Origin: Epiperipatus broadwayi
Lineage: Eukaryota; Onychophora; Udeonychophora; Euonychophora; Peripatidae
Direction of reading: 5' to 3'
NCBI GenBank assembly: GCA_028023455.1
Contig: JAQFVV010006704.1
Coordinates: 94,501 to 158,500, forward strand
Length of the DNA stretch: 64,000 nt
Shown here: positions 49,679 to 60,640 of the stretch, in pieces
How the letters are laid out: the number at the start of each line of letters is the position of its first letter
Position numbering within the stretch: position 1 is the first letter of the stretch
Translations under genes and position numbers: made by a program
The notes under the pieces: generated by a model
Seen by the model: only the letters and a program-made list of their open reading frames with translations
What the model was told of the DNA's origin: nothing
Database searches by the model: none

Positions 49679-50385
49679 CTTTGAATCAGTATTGCCTTAT
49701 GCTTTGGCCTTAAGAGTATTTCATTTACTTAATAAACGAGTCTTATAAGTAATCTTGAAGTTTTACATTTTATATTACATACATTATTCATTGAATCAGT
49801 ATTAATGTATAAGTTGAGAATAATTTCACATTTATCTGTTATTAATATAAAGCAATTAAAAATAGCTCTCTAAAATAAATTTTGTATGATTGATTTTCAA
49901 GCTTTTGGGTCAAAGTATTTCAGATATGAAAATAGGATAAGAAGAGAAGATGGTCTGTCTTTTTCTCTATAAAGTATTGTCTAATGCTTTGGTTTGAGAA
50001 TATTTCATTTACTTAATAAATCAATCGTATGAAAACTAATCTTAAAACACTGGCTAATAAAACACTGGATATTTTTACAATTATAAATTTTATTCTTTGA
50101 ATCGGTATTGGCAATGTTTAAATTGAGAGAAATTTGACATATGTCCATTATTAATATAAAGTGATATAAAATAAATAGTATGACTGATTTAAACTCATGT
50201 GTTTTGTTCAAAATATTTCAGACAAACCTTTATATAAGAAAATGAAATAAAGAAAGAAGCCTGTCTGATCTTTCCTCATAAATAAATAAATAAGAAATTA
50301 TTGTCTTCTCTTTTGGTTTGAGAGTATAGTACTTAATAAATCAGCCATATGAAAAGTAATCTCAAAGTGTTATATACCTTTCATC
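49679..50385 (+). repeat. ~310-bp repeat family T1, 2.3 direct tandem units
   Basis: Each unit contains gctttgg or cttttgg, then gagaatatttcatttacttaataaa, then tttgaatc.gtatt, then ttattaatataaag, then gtatttcaga. The starts of the phrase lie at 49701, 49986 and about 50309, so the period is about 285-323 bp. Units are clearly diverged. No frame is shared. Confidence 0.7.
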
Positions 50386-50424
50386 AGTAAGAGGCATAGA
50401 GAAGGTAAAGAATTATGCTGTTAA

Positions 50425-51090
50425 AGTAGAGACTTTATTATATTTTGAATTTCGGTTAGCATTCTGCAATTGAATTATTTTTATATAGGTGTATTTGGAC
50501 GTTTTCAAAGCCTAAAATGATTATTGATTAATCTTGCTTTGTACATTTAAAATGAAATATGTTCTTTTATTAGCAATCATAATCTGAGATAATTTATTTT
50601 TGCACTTTCTGTGCAAACTAGCCTAAATTTCAATATGAATATTATCTTTACCTATGCTATTATATTTACCTATGCTAATTTATTCAGACTTTGTGTTTAT
50701 TTTATAGATAGCACTCCTAAATTTATCTATCACTAGAATAAAATGATTTTACTATATTTGAATTTCAACCAGTGTTATGTAATTGAATAACTTCTTATAT
50801 AGTTGTGTTTAAAAGTTTTTCAAAGCTTAAAATAATTACTGATTAATTTTGTTTCATATATGTAACATAAAATATGTTTTTTAATTCGATATTAAAATTT
50901 AATTAATTTATTTTCACATTTCCAGTTTACACTAGTCCAAATTTTAGTATACTTAATATCATTGTAGTGTATAGGCAAGAAGTTAAAACTTTTACCTATG
51001 TACGTTTATTTAGAGTTTGTGTTTGTTTCACAGGTAACACTATTGAATTTATTTATTGTTAAAGGTAATGACTTTAATATACTTGCATTA
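50425..51090 (+). repeat. ~315-bp repeat family T2, 2.1 tandem units
   Basis: gacttta.tatattttgaatttc-type text recurs at 50431, 50745 and 51070 (the last truncated). It is followed each time by tgtaattgaat-type, tttcaaagc.taaaat, gattaat.ttg, and tttgtgttt.tt. Periods are about 314 and 325 bp. It is unrelated in sequence to T1 but has nearly the same period. Confidence 0.7.
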
Positions 51091-52239
51091 AAATAAAACA
51101 CTTTATAGGAAAAAATTGTAGGATCTATGTAGCTATTTACTTATTGTTACAATAAAACATATATTAGCTGAAACTTATATACCATCATTAATTTAGGATA
51201 GTCTAGCAAGTAATAAACAAAATATAAGTTTTTAAAAAAGTTATTGATTAATCAATACTATCCAGATGATTATAAGTAACTCCAGGTATACTATTGCAAT
51301 AATAAACAAACAACAATGAGCACACAAAGGATAACAAAAATATTACTTACACACATACATGCACATGCATAAAATGTTTACAAATTCTATAAAAGACTGT
51401 GCTTTAGTAATTCTTAGTTACAAAAAAGACGTGTTATTTGTTTTCTAAATACTTTTTATTATTCATATTAAAAATGTCATTAAAAATTTATTTTGTTAAA
51501 TAGTAATTTGATGCTCAATTTAATGGATTGTGTGCTTAAGCATAATAACATCTCCCAAATTAATAAATATATGTCTAATATTTTTTACTTTTCCATGTAG
51601 AATAATTGCTACCTGTCTTATAAAAATAAGATTCATTAATTTTTAAATTATAAAGTAATAATGTTAAAAGAACAGCACACGTTGGAAAGAAAACTTTTCT
51701 AAAATATTGAATCTTATGTTTATTTTTTCAAAAATTGATAATTATGTAACATAAAAAATCTTAGTTTCATATTTACAAAACAGGGAGTATCTTAATATTT
51801 TATATCATGCATAGATATATATTTTTATATATAAAACATCTTATCAAGATGTTTTTGTATTTGCTTTAAAAATATTCTTTGAAAATAAAAATAAAAAATA
51901 AAAAAGAATAATACTTTTAAAAAAATGTTCAGTTGTTTTGATGAAAGTTTTAAAAAAGCTTCAACTTAAATATTTTGCTAATTCGTATATATAAAACCAA
52001 AACTACCTAACACTATACTATCAAAAATAAAAATGCAAAACCATAAAACAATACAATAGCACTAGCAGTCATACTAGAAGTTTGATTAATTTATTATAAA
52101 AATCTATGAACATATTTTTAAAAAAATGAATGTTACTTCAGTATTTCATAATTTTATATTTTCGTGTACATTTACGAAAACTATATATTTTAACTATGTC
52201 AATTAATGGATATTATATTAAACTATAAGTGTATTCTTA
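51091..52239. other. AT-rich DNA, no gene seen
   Basis: Nothing recognisable. Confidence 0.5.
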
Positions 52240-52345
<106 letters not shown>

Positions 52346-52429
52346 TTCAATATGGAAATATGGAATTTAATATTTTTTTTCATTAGTTTAGTATTTGTTA
52401 GGTTTTTGTCAAATATAATTGTAAATATT

Positions 52430-53372
52430 GTATATAGTTTGTTAAAAGCATAGAATAATAAATTTTGTTAAATTTGTTTTATAAAGCTTTGTGTTATGTG
52501 ATTTATTCACCATTGCAAATACATGATTGCCAGATACCAAAACAAACATAGTATTTGCACAGTACAGATATAATTATTTACTTAAGAAAATCATAATACT
52601 TCAGAATATAATATATTTAAAAAATTTCTTTTTGCATTAATATTATTATTATGGTCATAATTAATTGCATACATTATTTGTTGCCACATATTCTCAGATG
52701 GTATCAGATTATACTACATATTCTATTTAAGGTGCCACATGAGAACTAAAAGATTATATTACATTATTATTGTTGTTATAATTACTATTAGTTATCATAA
52801 TATTAAACAGTGGATAAGATTAATAATTATTTAATGAGGAATAAGATTAATATTTTTTATTATTATTAGTTAGGTGTAGTTGAGGATGATACAAAATCCC
52901 TTAGAAGACTTGACTACAGAAGATTATAAATTGATTAGAGTTATTTTAAAGAACCTGAGATAATTATAGTTATATTGTTTTAATAAAGAGATTAGAATTT
53001 AATTAGTAACATTATATTAAATTGATTATTTTAAAGTATAAGAATGCTATTTGAAATAATAGGGGGGATAGTATTCTTATGTCATTGAGATGGTATCCTA
53101 TGAGATATTAGCTCAATGTAATTCTTTACTGTTTGTACTTCACTTTATTGTCTCATGATTTATTAATATTTTATTTATTTAATTTCTTATAAACGAATCA
53201 TTTATTATTATTAATCAGTTAGAGCTAGTTAAATAGTAGGCATTATCGTAAAATATTATTATTATTGATTATATTAAGATTATATGTATTTTAGCTGAGC
53301 ATAATTATTTTATCTGAGCTAGTCGTATTTTGCTATTATATTTCCGGTTGATGAGGGTACAATATATATACC
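52430..53372 (+). repeat. ~1-kb dispersed repeat, copy Y
   Basis: Partner of 11140-12135, same orientation. Anchors here are aagctttgtgttat, gtatttgcacag, ggtcataattaattgc, agattatattac, gaacctgagata, agaatgctattt, gatagtattcttatgtcattg, and the end ggtacaatatatata. It is followed directly by tandem family T3. Confidence 0.55.
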
Positions 53373-53377
53373 TAAGA

Positions 53378-54030
53378 GGAGCAAATCACTTTTTCTCAGA
53401 CTATGCCTAATTTACACTTGATATGATTAGCACAAATCAACAATAAAATGGGTTCACCTATTCTAAAATTTAAGCTTTTAATGTTTATAAATTTATTCTT
53501 ATCAAATATGATGAAAATTTAGAATGAACTTAATATAACAATGAGATGAAAATATGGCAATATTAATTAATAATTAATTATCTAAGGATGGAGACAATCA
53601 CTTTTTAACAATTTTGTTTTAATAATCAAATAAAGTTAATAACTGTAAGCATGAAAATAGTATACCTTAATATCTATGTAATTAAAAAGAGCAAACTGCA
53701 CCAATCAGGCTATTAATAAATACATTGCATGGTTAGAAAACATCAAGAATTGTAAGGGTTCGCTTATTTTTTAAGCTTTTGGTATTTATAAGACTCTTGT
53801 TAACATTGGTAAAAATTTTAAATAAACTTGATAAACCGACAAATGAAAATATGGCATTTATAATTATTTAAGTAATAATTAATTATCCAATCATGGAGAC
53901 ATTATCACTCTTTTAGTAATCTTGTTTTATAATCAAATAGAAATTAATAATTTTAAATGTGATATTAGCTTGGCAATATAATTACGGAGAGCAAATGATT
54001 TTCCCTAAGGCCAGGAAGCTATACTAATTA
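53378..54030 (+). repeat. ~306-bp repeat family T3, about two tandem units
   Basis: gggttc.c.tatt, taagctttt, gaaaatatggcaat, taataattaattatc, atggagaca and gagcaaa occur in order from 53450 and again from 53756 (offset 306 bp). A partial unit precedes the first one. Confidence 0.7.
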
Positions 54031-55162
54031 TATATATATGCTCACAGAAATAGAAAAAGATAAATGTACTGGAATCATTTATAACTTAATCTATATTACT
54101 CCATTGAGCAATAAGATGTTTACTTTTCCTAATTCTTTGTACAAAAAAGTCTCCCTTTCATATTTACATTTTTTATTATTCACACCTAGTCAAATTTGGG
54201 TTAATAGTTTAACATTTTAATTTTAATATTTAGAACCTTTATTTAAAATTATGAATTAATATATTGAGCTTGACTTGTTACAAATTTAAGTTTACAAACA
54301 AAAAAAAATCTAAAAATAATATTTAAACTTTTGAAATATAAGAAAATATAACAATGTGAAATATGTAATGGCAACAATAGCTTTTTTATTATTATTTTTT
54401 GTCATAAAGCTATTGTAAAAATAAATTAACAAAATATTTGTTAAATGAATTCCAATTGCCTAATCTGAACAAATTATTATAATGACATGACAAATCTATG
54501 AAATATGATATCAATAATTGTATTTATATTTATTAAATTATCATATATATTTTGAATCATCAGAATTTTAAATATATTTGATAGAATGACAAAATTCTAT
54601 TTTTTACTACTTCTGATATAACATAATTCAAGTTTCTTAATGTATATTTTTAAAAGTGAAACATGTTTGAAAAAAAATCTAAATGGAAGCATAAATATAT
54701 TTTAATTTTAATAATTTTATAAAAAATTTTGGAAAAATAATTTTAAATAATTAAATACTTTACAATTTTGTACAATTTTTTTTCTGACTGTTTCAAAGAA
54801 TAGACAAACTTCTTAATAATCATATTCAAAAAATCAACTAATCATCAACCTCTAGATTTGTCAGAAGTCTTTTCATCTTATATTCAGCAGACTTCTCTTA
54901 TTGATTTCTTAATTATAAAAAATATTTGAAAATTTTAGTTGTTAACAGATTTTTAGTATAAAATGATTGTAAATAATAAGTTCAAAAGCAGAAAAAAACA
55001 TAATTTAAAACTATACTACATCAATGCCAACACAATATTTTATAAAAAATCTGCACCCGCTAAACAAAGAATTATTAAAAAACTTAAAACAACTTTTACC
55101 ATATAAACTTTCTTTGTATTTATCTTAATATTAAAAAGTAGATTCTACAAGTAAATTCTCTA
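54031..55162. other. AT-rich DNA, no gene seen
   Basis: Nothing recognisable. Confidence 0.5.
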
Positions 55163-55398
55163 TTAAATAAGATTTTTAAACAGGCAAAACTCTATACAGT
55201 ACTGACCCTCGGTGCAAGTCAGAGTAATCAATGGATGCCAGAAGGCTTGTGCATAAAATCTCCATTTAGTGCTTACTCATCCAATATCCCCAGACTAGTT
55301 TCTGGCTTGTGGCATTCATCAGTGAGGAGCCTTGGATCTGAGAGCACTGCACAAAAGATGGTCATCATGTGATGTTTAGTGTTTAAATAAGATTTTTA
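55163..55398 (-). mobile_element. H1-family element, copy B, with 16-bp target-site duplication
   Basis: The 204-bp insert 55179-55382 is flanked by exact direct repeats ttaaataagattttta at 55163-55178 and 55383-55398. It shares caggcaaaactct, agagtaatcaatggat, ccagaaggcttgtgcataaa, ccaatatccccagactag and catgtgat with copy A. Relative to A it lacks one terminal inverted arm. It carries the hammerhead-like motif on the minus strand (55279-55337). No poly-A tail and no coding frame. The long TSD argues for retroposition rather than a DNA transposon. Confidence 0.85.
55279..55337 (-). ncRNA. Type I hammerhead-ribozyme-like motif (H1, copy B)
   Basis: On the minus strand, in order: ATCCAA (outer stem I), bulge GGC, TCCTCA (inner stem I), core CTGATGA (plus 55316-55322), stem II region with GC closing pairs around CACAA, core GAAA (plus 55299-55302), two-pair stem III AC/GT with loop TA, and the cleavage triplet GTC (plus 55293-55295). 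TGGGGA then pairs with TCCTCA (one G-U), followed by TA and TTGGAT pairing with ATCCAA. Stem II is weakened: A-A at its base and a T-C mismatch. Architecture is right, but activity of this copy is doubtful. Confidence 0.7.
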
Positions 55399-55411
55399 GC
55401 AGTTATCTTAG

Positions 55412-55546
55412 ATAATTAAATAACTTTTTTTTTAAGTGTCATAGTATCGGCCGGGACATGAACCCGCAACCCGGGCAACTGCCTGCAAGTGCAAGGCAGT
55501 CACGCTGACCTCTCGACCACCAATGCAAGACATAATCAAATAACTT
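55412..55546 (-). mobile_element. tRNA-derived SINE, copy S2, with 15-bp target-site duplication
   Basis: Same family and orientation as S1 at 16.0 kb; the element is about 55427-55531. Flanks are ataattaaataactt (55412-55426) and ataatcaaataactt (55532-55546), one mismatch. The A and B boxes are conserved, with a run of nine A at the 3' end on the minus strand. The anticodon loop is altered: tgcaag is present twice in tandem, enlarging the loop, so it cannot be a working tRNA. It is only about 30 bp from H1 copy B, so the two sit almost side by side. Confidence 0.87.
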
Positions 55547-55862
55547 CTGTAATCAAATGAACAAAGGATTAGCATCATACATATTATAGTGTCTATGTAA
55601 AATAGCCTACTTTTAATAAATCAGCAATAAATACAAGAAATAATGTTTTTAATAGAAATATATATTCATATTTCAAGTAATAAGAGATAAGGAAAAAGAA
55701 TATTGAATATCATTGCTGAAAAAATTTTTTTTTCTTTTTATTTAAAAAAGTTAACAATTTATTTTTTTTGTTGGTATTATTTTTTCAAATTTTTAAATGC
55801 TGTAAAAATACTAACAAAGAAAATTGAAACACAGGCTTGTTATATACATGTGGCTATATATA
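55547..55862. other. AT-rich DNA, no feature seen
   Basis: Poly-A and poly-T runs only. Confidence 0.5.
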
Positions 55863-55964
55863 TGTAATATAGGATATATGAGCACAGACTTTCACACCAC
55901 CCACCTCTCTCCAATCTATCTAATAACACCGATACACCTACACACATATATGCTGAAAAGATAA

Positions 55965-56023
55965 ATAATCACCAATATACGTATTTCATGCTAAACCAGC
56001 AATCATCAGTTGGTCCAGATTAT
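55965..56023 (-). ncRNA. Type I hammerhead-ribozyme-like motif (H2, left arm)
   Basis: On the minus strand, in order: ATAATC (outer stem I), bulge TGG, ACCAA (inner stem I), core CTGATGA (plus 56003-56009), stem II TGCT/AGCA with a T-T mismatch at its base, core GAAA (plus 55984-55987), and a short stem III (A-T, T-A) around ACGT. ATA precedes the predicted cleavage point between plus 55976 and 55975; TTGGT closes inner stem I, and GATTAT closes outer stem I. All helices except the first stem II pair are formed. The diverged copy at 37.0 kb has G-C at that pair, so the ancestor was probably canonical. Confidence 0.75.
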
Positions 56024-56352
56024 CATCTTTACACACATATACAGTATAAGTGCTCAGATATATATTAAGATAGACTATCCTCATAGTTTAATGGACAGGC
56101 TTCAATTCACTCCACACTCCAACTCTTCAACCATCCATCCAATTGAAAATCTGACGATGGAATGCTCAACATGGGTGTGACAATAATCTTGGCCTTAGGG
56201 TGGCCTTTGAGCATTCCATCGTCAGATTTTCAATTGGATGGACGGTTGAAGAGTTGGAGTGTGGAGTGGATTGAAGCCTGTCCATTAAACTATGAGGATA
56301 GTCTATCTTAATATATATCTGAGCACTTATACTGTATATGTGTGTAAAGATG

Positions 56353-56410
56353 ATAGTCTGGACCAACTGATGATTGCTGTTTTAGCATGAAATACGTATA
56401 TTGTGATTAT
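56353..56410 (+). ncRNA. Type I hammerhead-ribozyme-like motif (H2, right arm)
   Basis: Mirror copy of the left-arm motif. Core CTGATGA at 56367-56373, GAAA at 56389-56392, predicted cleavage after 56400. One G of the closing strand of inner stem I is missing (TTGTG instead of TTGGTG), leaving three inner pairs. The outer helix has one G-U pair. It is probably weaker than the left-arm copy. Confidence 0.65.
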
Positions 56411-56512
56411 TTATCTTTTCAGCATATATGTGTGTAGGTGTATCGGTGTTATTAGATAGATTGGAGAGAGTTGGGTGGTGTGAAAGTCTGTGCTCATATA
56501 CCCTACATTACA

Positions 56513-59500
56513 AAAAAAAATTGGACATTGAAAAAATACAAAGTTTAAACTTAAAGCTGCAGTTATTTGCTACACATTCTATTAAAGTCTAGCTTATTAA
56601 AAAGAAATATAAAATAAAATGTATATAAATAATTGGTCATTTTAATTATCAGACTTATAATAGAAGCAAATCATGAATTATGCATGGTCAATGGGTGTTG
56701 GTTTGTACAACTCATTACTGGATGAGTGCTAGTAAATTACTAATAGTGCATGTCTAAAATGTCTGATTTCTTCCCACATGTTACATAAAAAAATAAAATA
56801 AAATTAGAATTTGCTGCATTTATTTGCCAATACTTTGATATAGGTTTAAATTCAGAATACATTTTGTAAACGTTTTTCAGTTAGTTAACATTTGTTTCTA
56901 ATAAAACTTATATAGGCAACTTATTTTAATCTAATCACTTAGGTTTATTAAGAAAATGAGTTTCTAAGGTGGGTGTTGATTTGCTTGGAATAAAGATAAG
57001 TAACACAATTGAAACATATTTTAACTCAAGCCATGAAAATTACATATTAATTACACATAATGTTAAATACATGAATATCGTGGAAATTTTTTAAATAGTA
57101 TAGATCAATTTAGTTTTATTTTTCAAAACTATATGTAAGTCTCATTTAGTAAAACATTACACCTCATTATGCAGAAGATTTTACAAAGTTTCGGATTTTT
57201 TTTTAGTAGCTACCTCAAAGCCAATGTTGGTCAGTGTGTGGATATCTAATTATTTTTATTTAGTAGAAAAATTCTCAAATTTTTATCACTCTATAATTGA
57301 TAAGTATGATGAGTTTATCTTTTTTTTTTGTTATGTGAAAGGCTGAAGTGTCTGTCTGTTAGAAAGATTTTCTTTTACCTCACTAAAACACATACACATG
57401 ACAATAAATGAGCATATGCACTTTATATAAACCTGGCAATAATTGTTTTACCATGTAACATTGAACACTTTGTAATCCTCAACAGGTAAGTGTACCCAAA
57501 AATTTTTGTAATCTTTTAACTAATAAAGGTTACTTTTGAGAAAAAAAAAGAATTTCTGTCAAAAGATTAACTAAACCATTACTTGAGGGTTATTTTTTTT
57601 TTTCAAATAATGAATAGCAATACAGATTGATTTGTAATAAGAAAACTTCAGTTCTACAAACCGTTTAGAACTTTTGAAGTTTGTGTTATCATAAAACAAA
57701 CAAACAAAAAAAATAATTTATTAAAAATATTGAATTCTTAAATATATTTGCTTAAAAATGCTTGTAGTCATTGGTTTTTAATAAAAATAAAACTTCAAAA
57801 TTTAACATTTGATAAACATTAAAAATTTGAAAATAACTTATGAATAGTTTAATAAAATATTAAAAATTAAGTTAATTTAAATAATACCATCAATAATAAA
57901 ATAACTTTGTTTGAATCAGCAACATTTGATTCTTCTATTCGCCAATTTTTTTATAAAGTGAATTGAAATCTACTTTGTCTTATACAAAGTGAGACTTTGT
58001 CATTATAAACTTTAATAACTAAATATATTTAATAAGCTTTTAATTAAAAAATATTGAATAATTGACCAAATTATACTATGAAATCAAATTTGTAATAATG
58101 TTTATACTTTACAGTCTTCCCAAAAATCTTCTTGACCAATATATTGGGTTGATCATGAACAAATCACAGACAGATAGATATCAAGTGTAGTCTGATTTAA
58201 GTTAAAAAATAGTAAAAAATTAAAAAATTAACAATATTCAACAGAAGAATTTGTATCTCTCAGATAGATCATGAATTATTTTCAGTTAAAAAATATAAGG
58301 AAGCCACCACTATAATAATAATGCATCCTATTACAATATATATATATATTGGGCACTTATGATAACTTAATATTTATAACTACTTAGTGATATTAGCGAA
58401 ACTTTAAATTATTTTGCCTGATAGATAATAGCAGATTGACATATATGGTAGTATTCAAATTTCAATTAAAGATTAAAAATCTTTTTTGTGATTGAAATTT
58501 TGATATTGATTTATTGGTAAAAAAGAAAGTGAAATAAAATTTCACCCTTCTTACCATCTTTTAATATTAATTTTTATTTAAAAATATACAAGTAGTATTT
58601 ATTTTTTATAATGTCTACCATAAAACATGTTTTTATATTTATCTGTTGGAAAAATCTTAAGGGTAAAAAAATATTTCTAGGCATTAAGCAAGTAGAGAAT
58701 GATTCAAGTTTGTTGTTTTTAACAACAAATCCATAAACATTTTATTGATTTATTTTTGAAATTGAATGTAAATAAAACCTTTTCTGGTTGAAAAGTTAAT
58801 TGTTCTAGAAAGAGAATTTTAAGAGAATTTTTATCAGAAGTTTTATTAACTTATATTTTCTATTTTAGTCTTTCAGTTTAGTGGACAAGATCTTTCTATA
58901 AATATGATGGTTAAATATTTTGAGTTCCCTCCCAACTAACCAACCTTCAAGTGACTTTAAAAAAGTTATCAAGAAATTTCACTTTAATTTCAACCATTAA
59001 AAAAAAGGATTCTGAAGCATTAAGTATATAATTTAAGTGTGGAGAAAACTATATGTCAATTAAATGACATAGATTATGTTAGATATCAATCTCACAGCTA
59101 TTTTTATAGGAAGGATAACTAAGGAAAGTAGCCAGTTAACACAAAGATTAAACTAGAACAAAAAATTTTACAGTAATAACAAGTAAGAATATTTTTTTTG
59201 TTAAGTACTGTATATACTAAAAAAGAACGTTAGATTTAAAAAAAATAAATGAGCACTTTTATTGTTAAGAGTTGAATTTTAAATAAAGTGCGTTAAAATC
59301 TCTAAAAGACACAAATATATATATATATTTAAAATAATATTTAATTATATAGAGGGTATTCAACCCATCTTACTAGCACTGTTAAAAAATGATATTAAAA
59401 CTGCAAGGATACTCTCATCCCAGCTGCAAGATAGAGACTTTGAGAATTACCATCTATATAATTACAATCTAAATACTGCACTTGTAAAATTTATTATTAC

Positions 59501-60031
59501 ATAAAATAATATTTATTAAAATCTTAATTAATTCTGTTCATTAAAAATTTTGATGTTAATCAAATATATGTGAATCATTACATATATTACAAATCTGTCC
59601 AGTAATTTAATACTACTTTTAATGAAATATTTTTATTATTTAAATATGTTCTTAATGTTTATTCTAAATTGAATATTCCTTCTATGTGTGTGTTCTGTGA
59701 TTGATTAACAATTTGAACCTGAATATGCATAAATTGAAAGCAGTTGAATGTTTCCACTGAATTCTATAGTCTGGTTATGGGGGGGAGGGTTATAATAGTA
59801 TGTGCAGGTTAAAGTTTAATTTGCATGACTAATAAGTAGATAATGCCTAAAAACATACAATTGTATATAGTTAAAATATTTTTTATTTTTTATGAATATA
59901 TACATGTTATTACTGTCATTTAGTTTGACTTTTTTAAAATATTGATTGACATTTTTGGCAACGTAATGTGAAGATACATGTTCACATATCTTGCATTCAT
60001 GCAAATATTTAGTGCACCAACATATTATTTT
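56513..60031. other. AT-rich DNA, no gene seen
   Basis: Contains a TA run at about 58338-58350. No element boundaries, open frames or RNA motifs recognised in 3.5 kb. Confidence 0.5.
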
Positions 60032-60161
60032 AATATATATATATATATATATATAAGCATATTCATTCATTCATAGTTAATATATATATATATATATATA
60101 TATAAGCATATTCATTCATTCATAGTTAATGCATTCAATTACTATATATATATATATATAT
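60032..60161. repeat. TA runs with a 49-bp tandem duplication
   Basis: A TA run followed by ataagcatattcattcattc and atagttaa occurs twice (about 60032-60080 and 60081-60129). A third TA run follows at about 60144-60161. Confidence 0.9.
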
Positions 60162-60359
60162 GAATAACAGTTGGCAGCATTCTATTAAGTATTAAGCACA
60201 TGATAAATAATACTTATAATAATCAAATAAAATTCAAAACAATATATAGGTAAATATTCATTTTAGTATACTAATGTAAACTTTTTTTTTCCAAAATCCA
60301 TTGTTAGCCAAATTCTACCATCTCTTTTCTGAATACAGCATAGACAGAAAGTATATTTG

Positions 60360-60640
60360 TATATGCAGATTGAAAAATAAAGAGATGAATAAAAAGCCAA
60401 AGAGATAGCCAGAAAGATAGAGAGTGACAGACAAACAGAAAAATAAAGAGATAGAAACAGACAAATAAATAGACAAAAATAAAGTAAAAAGGGATATGAA
60501 GGGATAGATTGGCAAAAAGATAAGTAGGTAGTCAAAGAGAAAAACAAAGGGATAGAAAGATGGATGGATAGATAAAATGATAGAAATATAGGCAGAAAAG
60601 TGTTAGATAGATCAATAGATAATCAGCATATTCAAAGTTT
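60360..60640. repeat. Decayed GATA/GACA-like tetranucleotide tract
   Basis: Words such as agatag, gacaga, gatagata and aaagagatag recur, with almost no C on the plus strand. It looks like the complementary-strand counterpart of the 19.4-21.8 kb block, on a smaller scale. Confidence 0.65.

Larger units (their letters stand above)
55863..56512. mobile_element. H2-family long hairpin, ~306-bp arms about 97% identical
   Basis: Left arm 55863-56169 and right arm 56207-56512 are inverted copies around a 37-nt loop. I count about eight differences in 306 positions. The outer ends read tgtaatatagg and its mirror. If the terminus is taken as ggrtatatgagc, a TA lies on each side, as in Tc1/mariner-type insertions; no longer duplication is visible. 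Each arm carries a hammerhead-like motif in mirrored orientation. A transcript through the element would form an almost perfect duplex. No coding capacity. A diverged single arm lies at 36892-37147. Confidence 0.9.

Noticed and set aside
49365-51090. CRISPR array
   Set aside because: The repeats are ~300-bp diverged tandem units, not short identical repeats with unique spacers, and the genome is eukaryotic.
57483-57495. caggtaagt, a perfect splice-donor string
   Set aside because: No open frame or acceptor partner nearby; expected by chance at this length.
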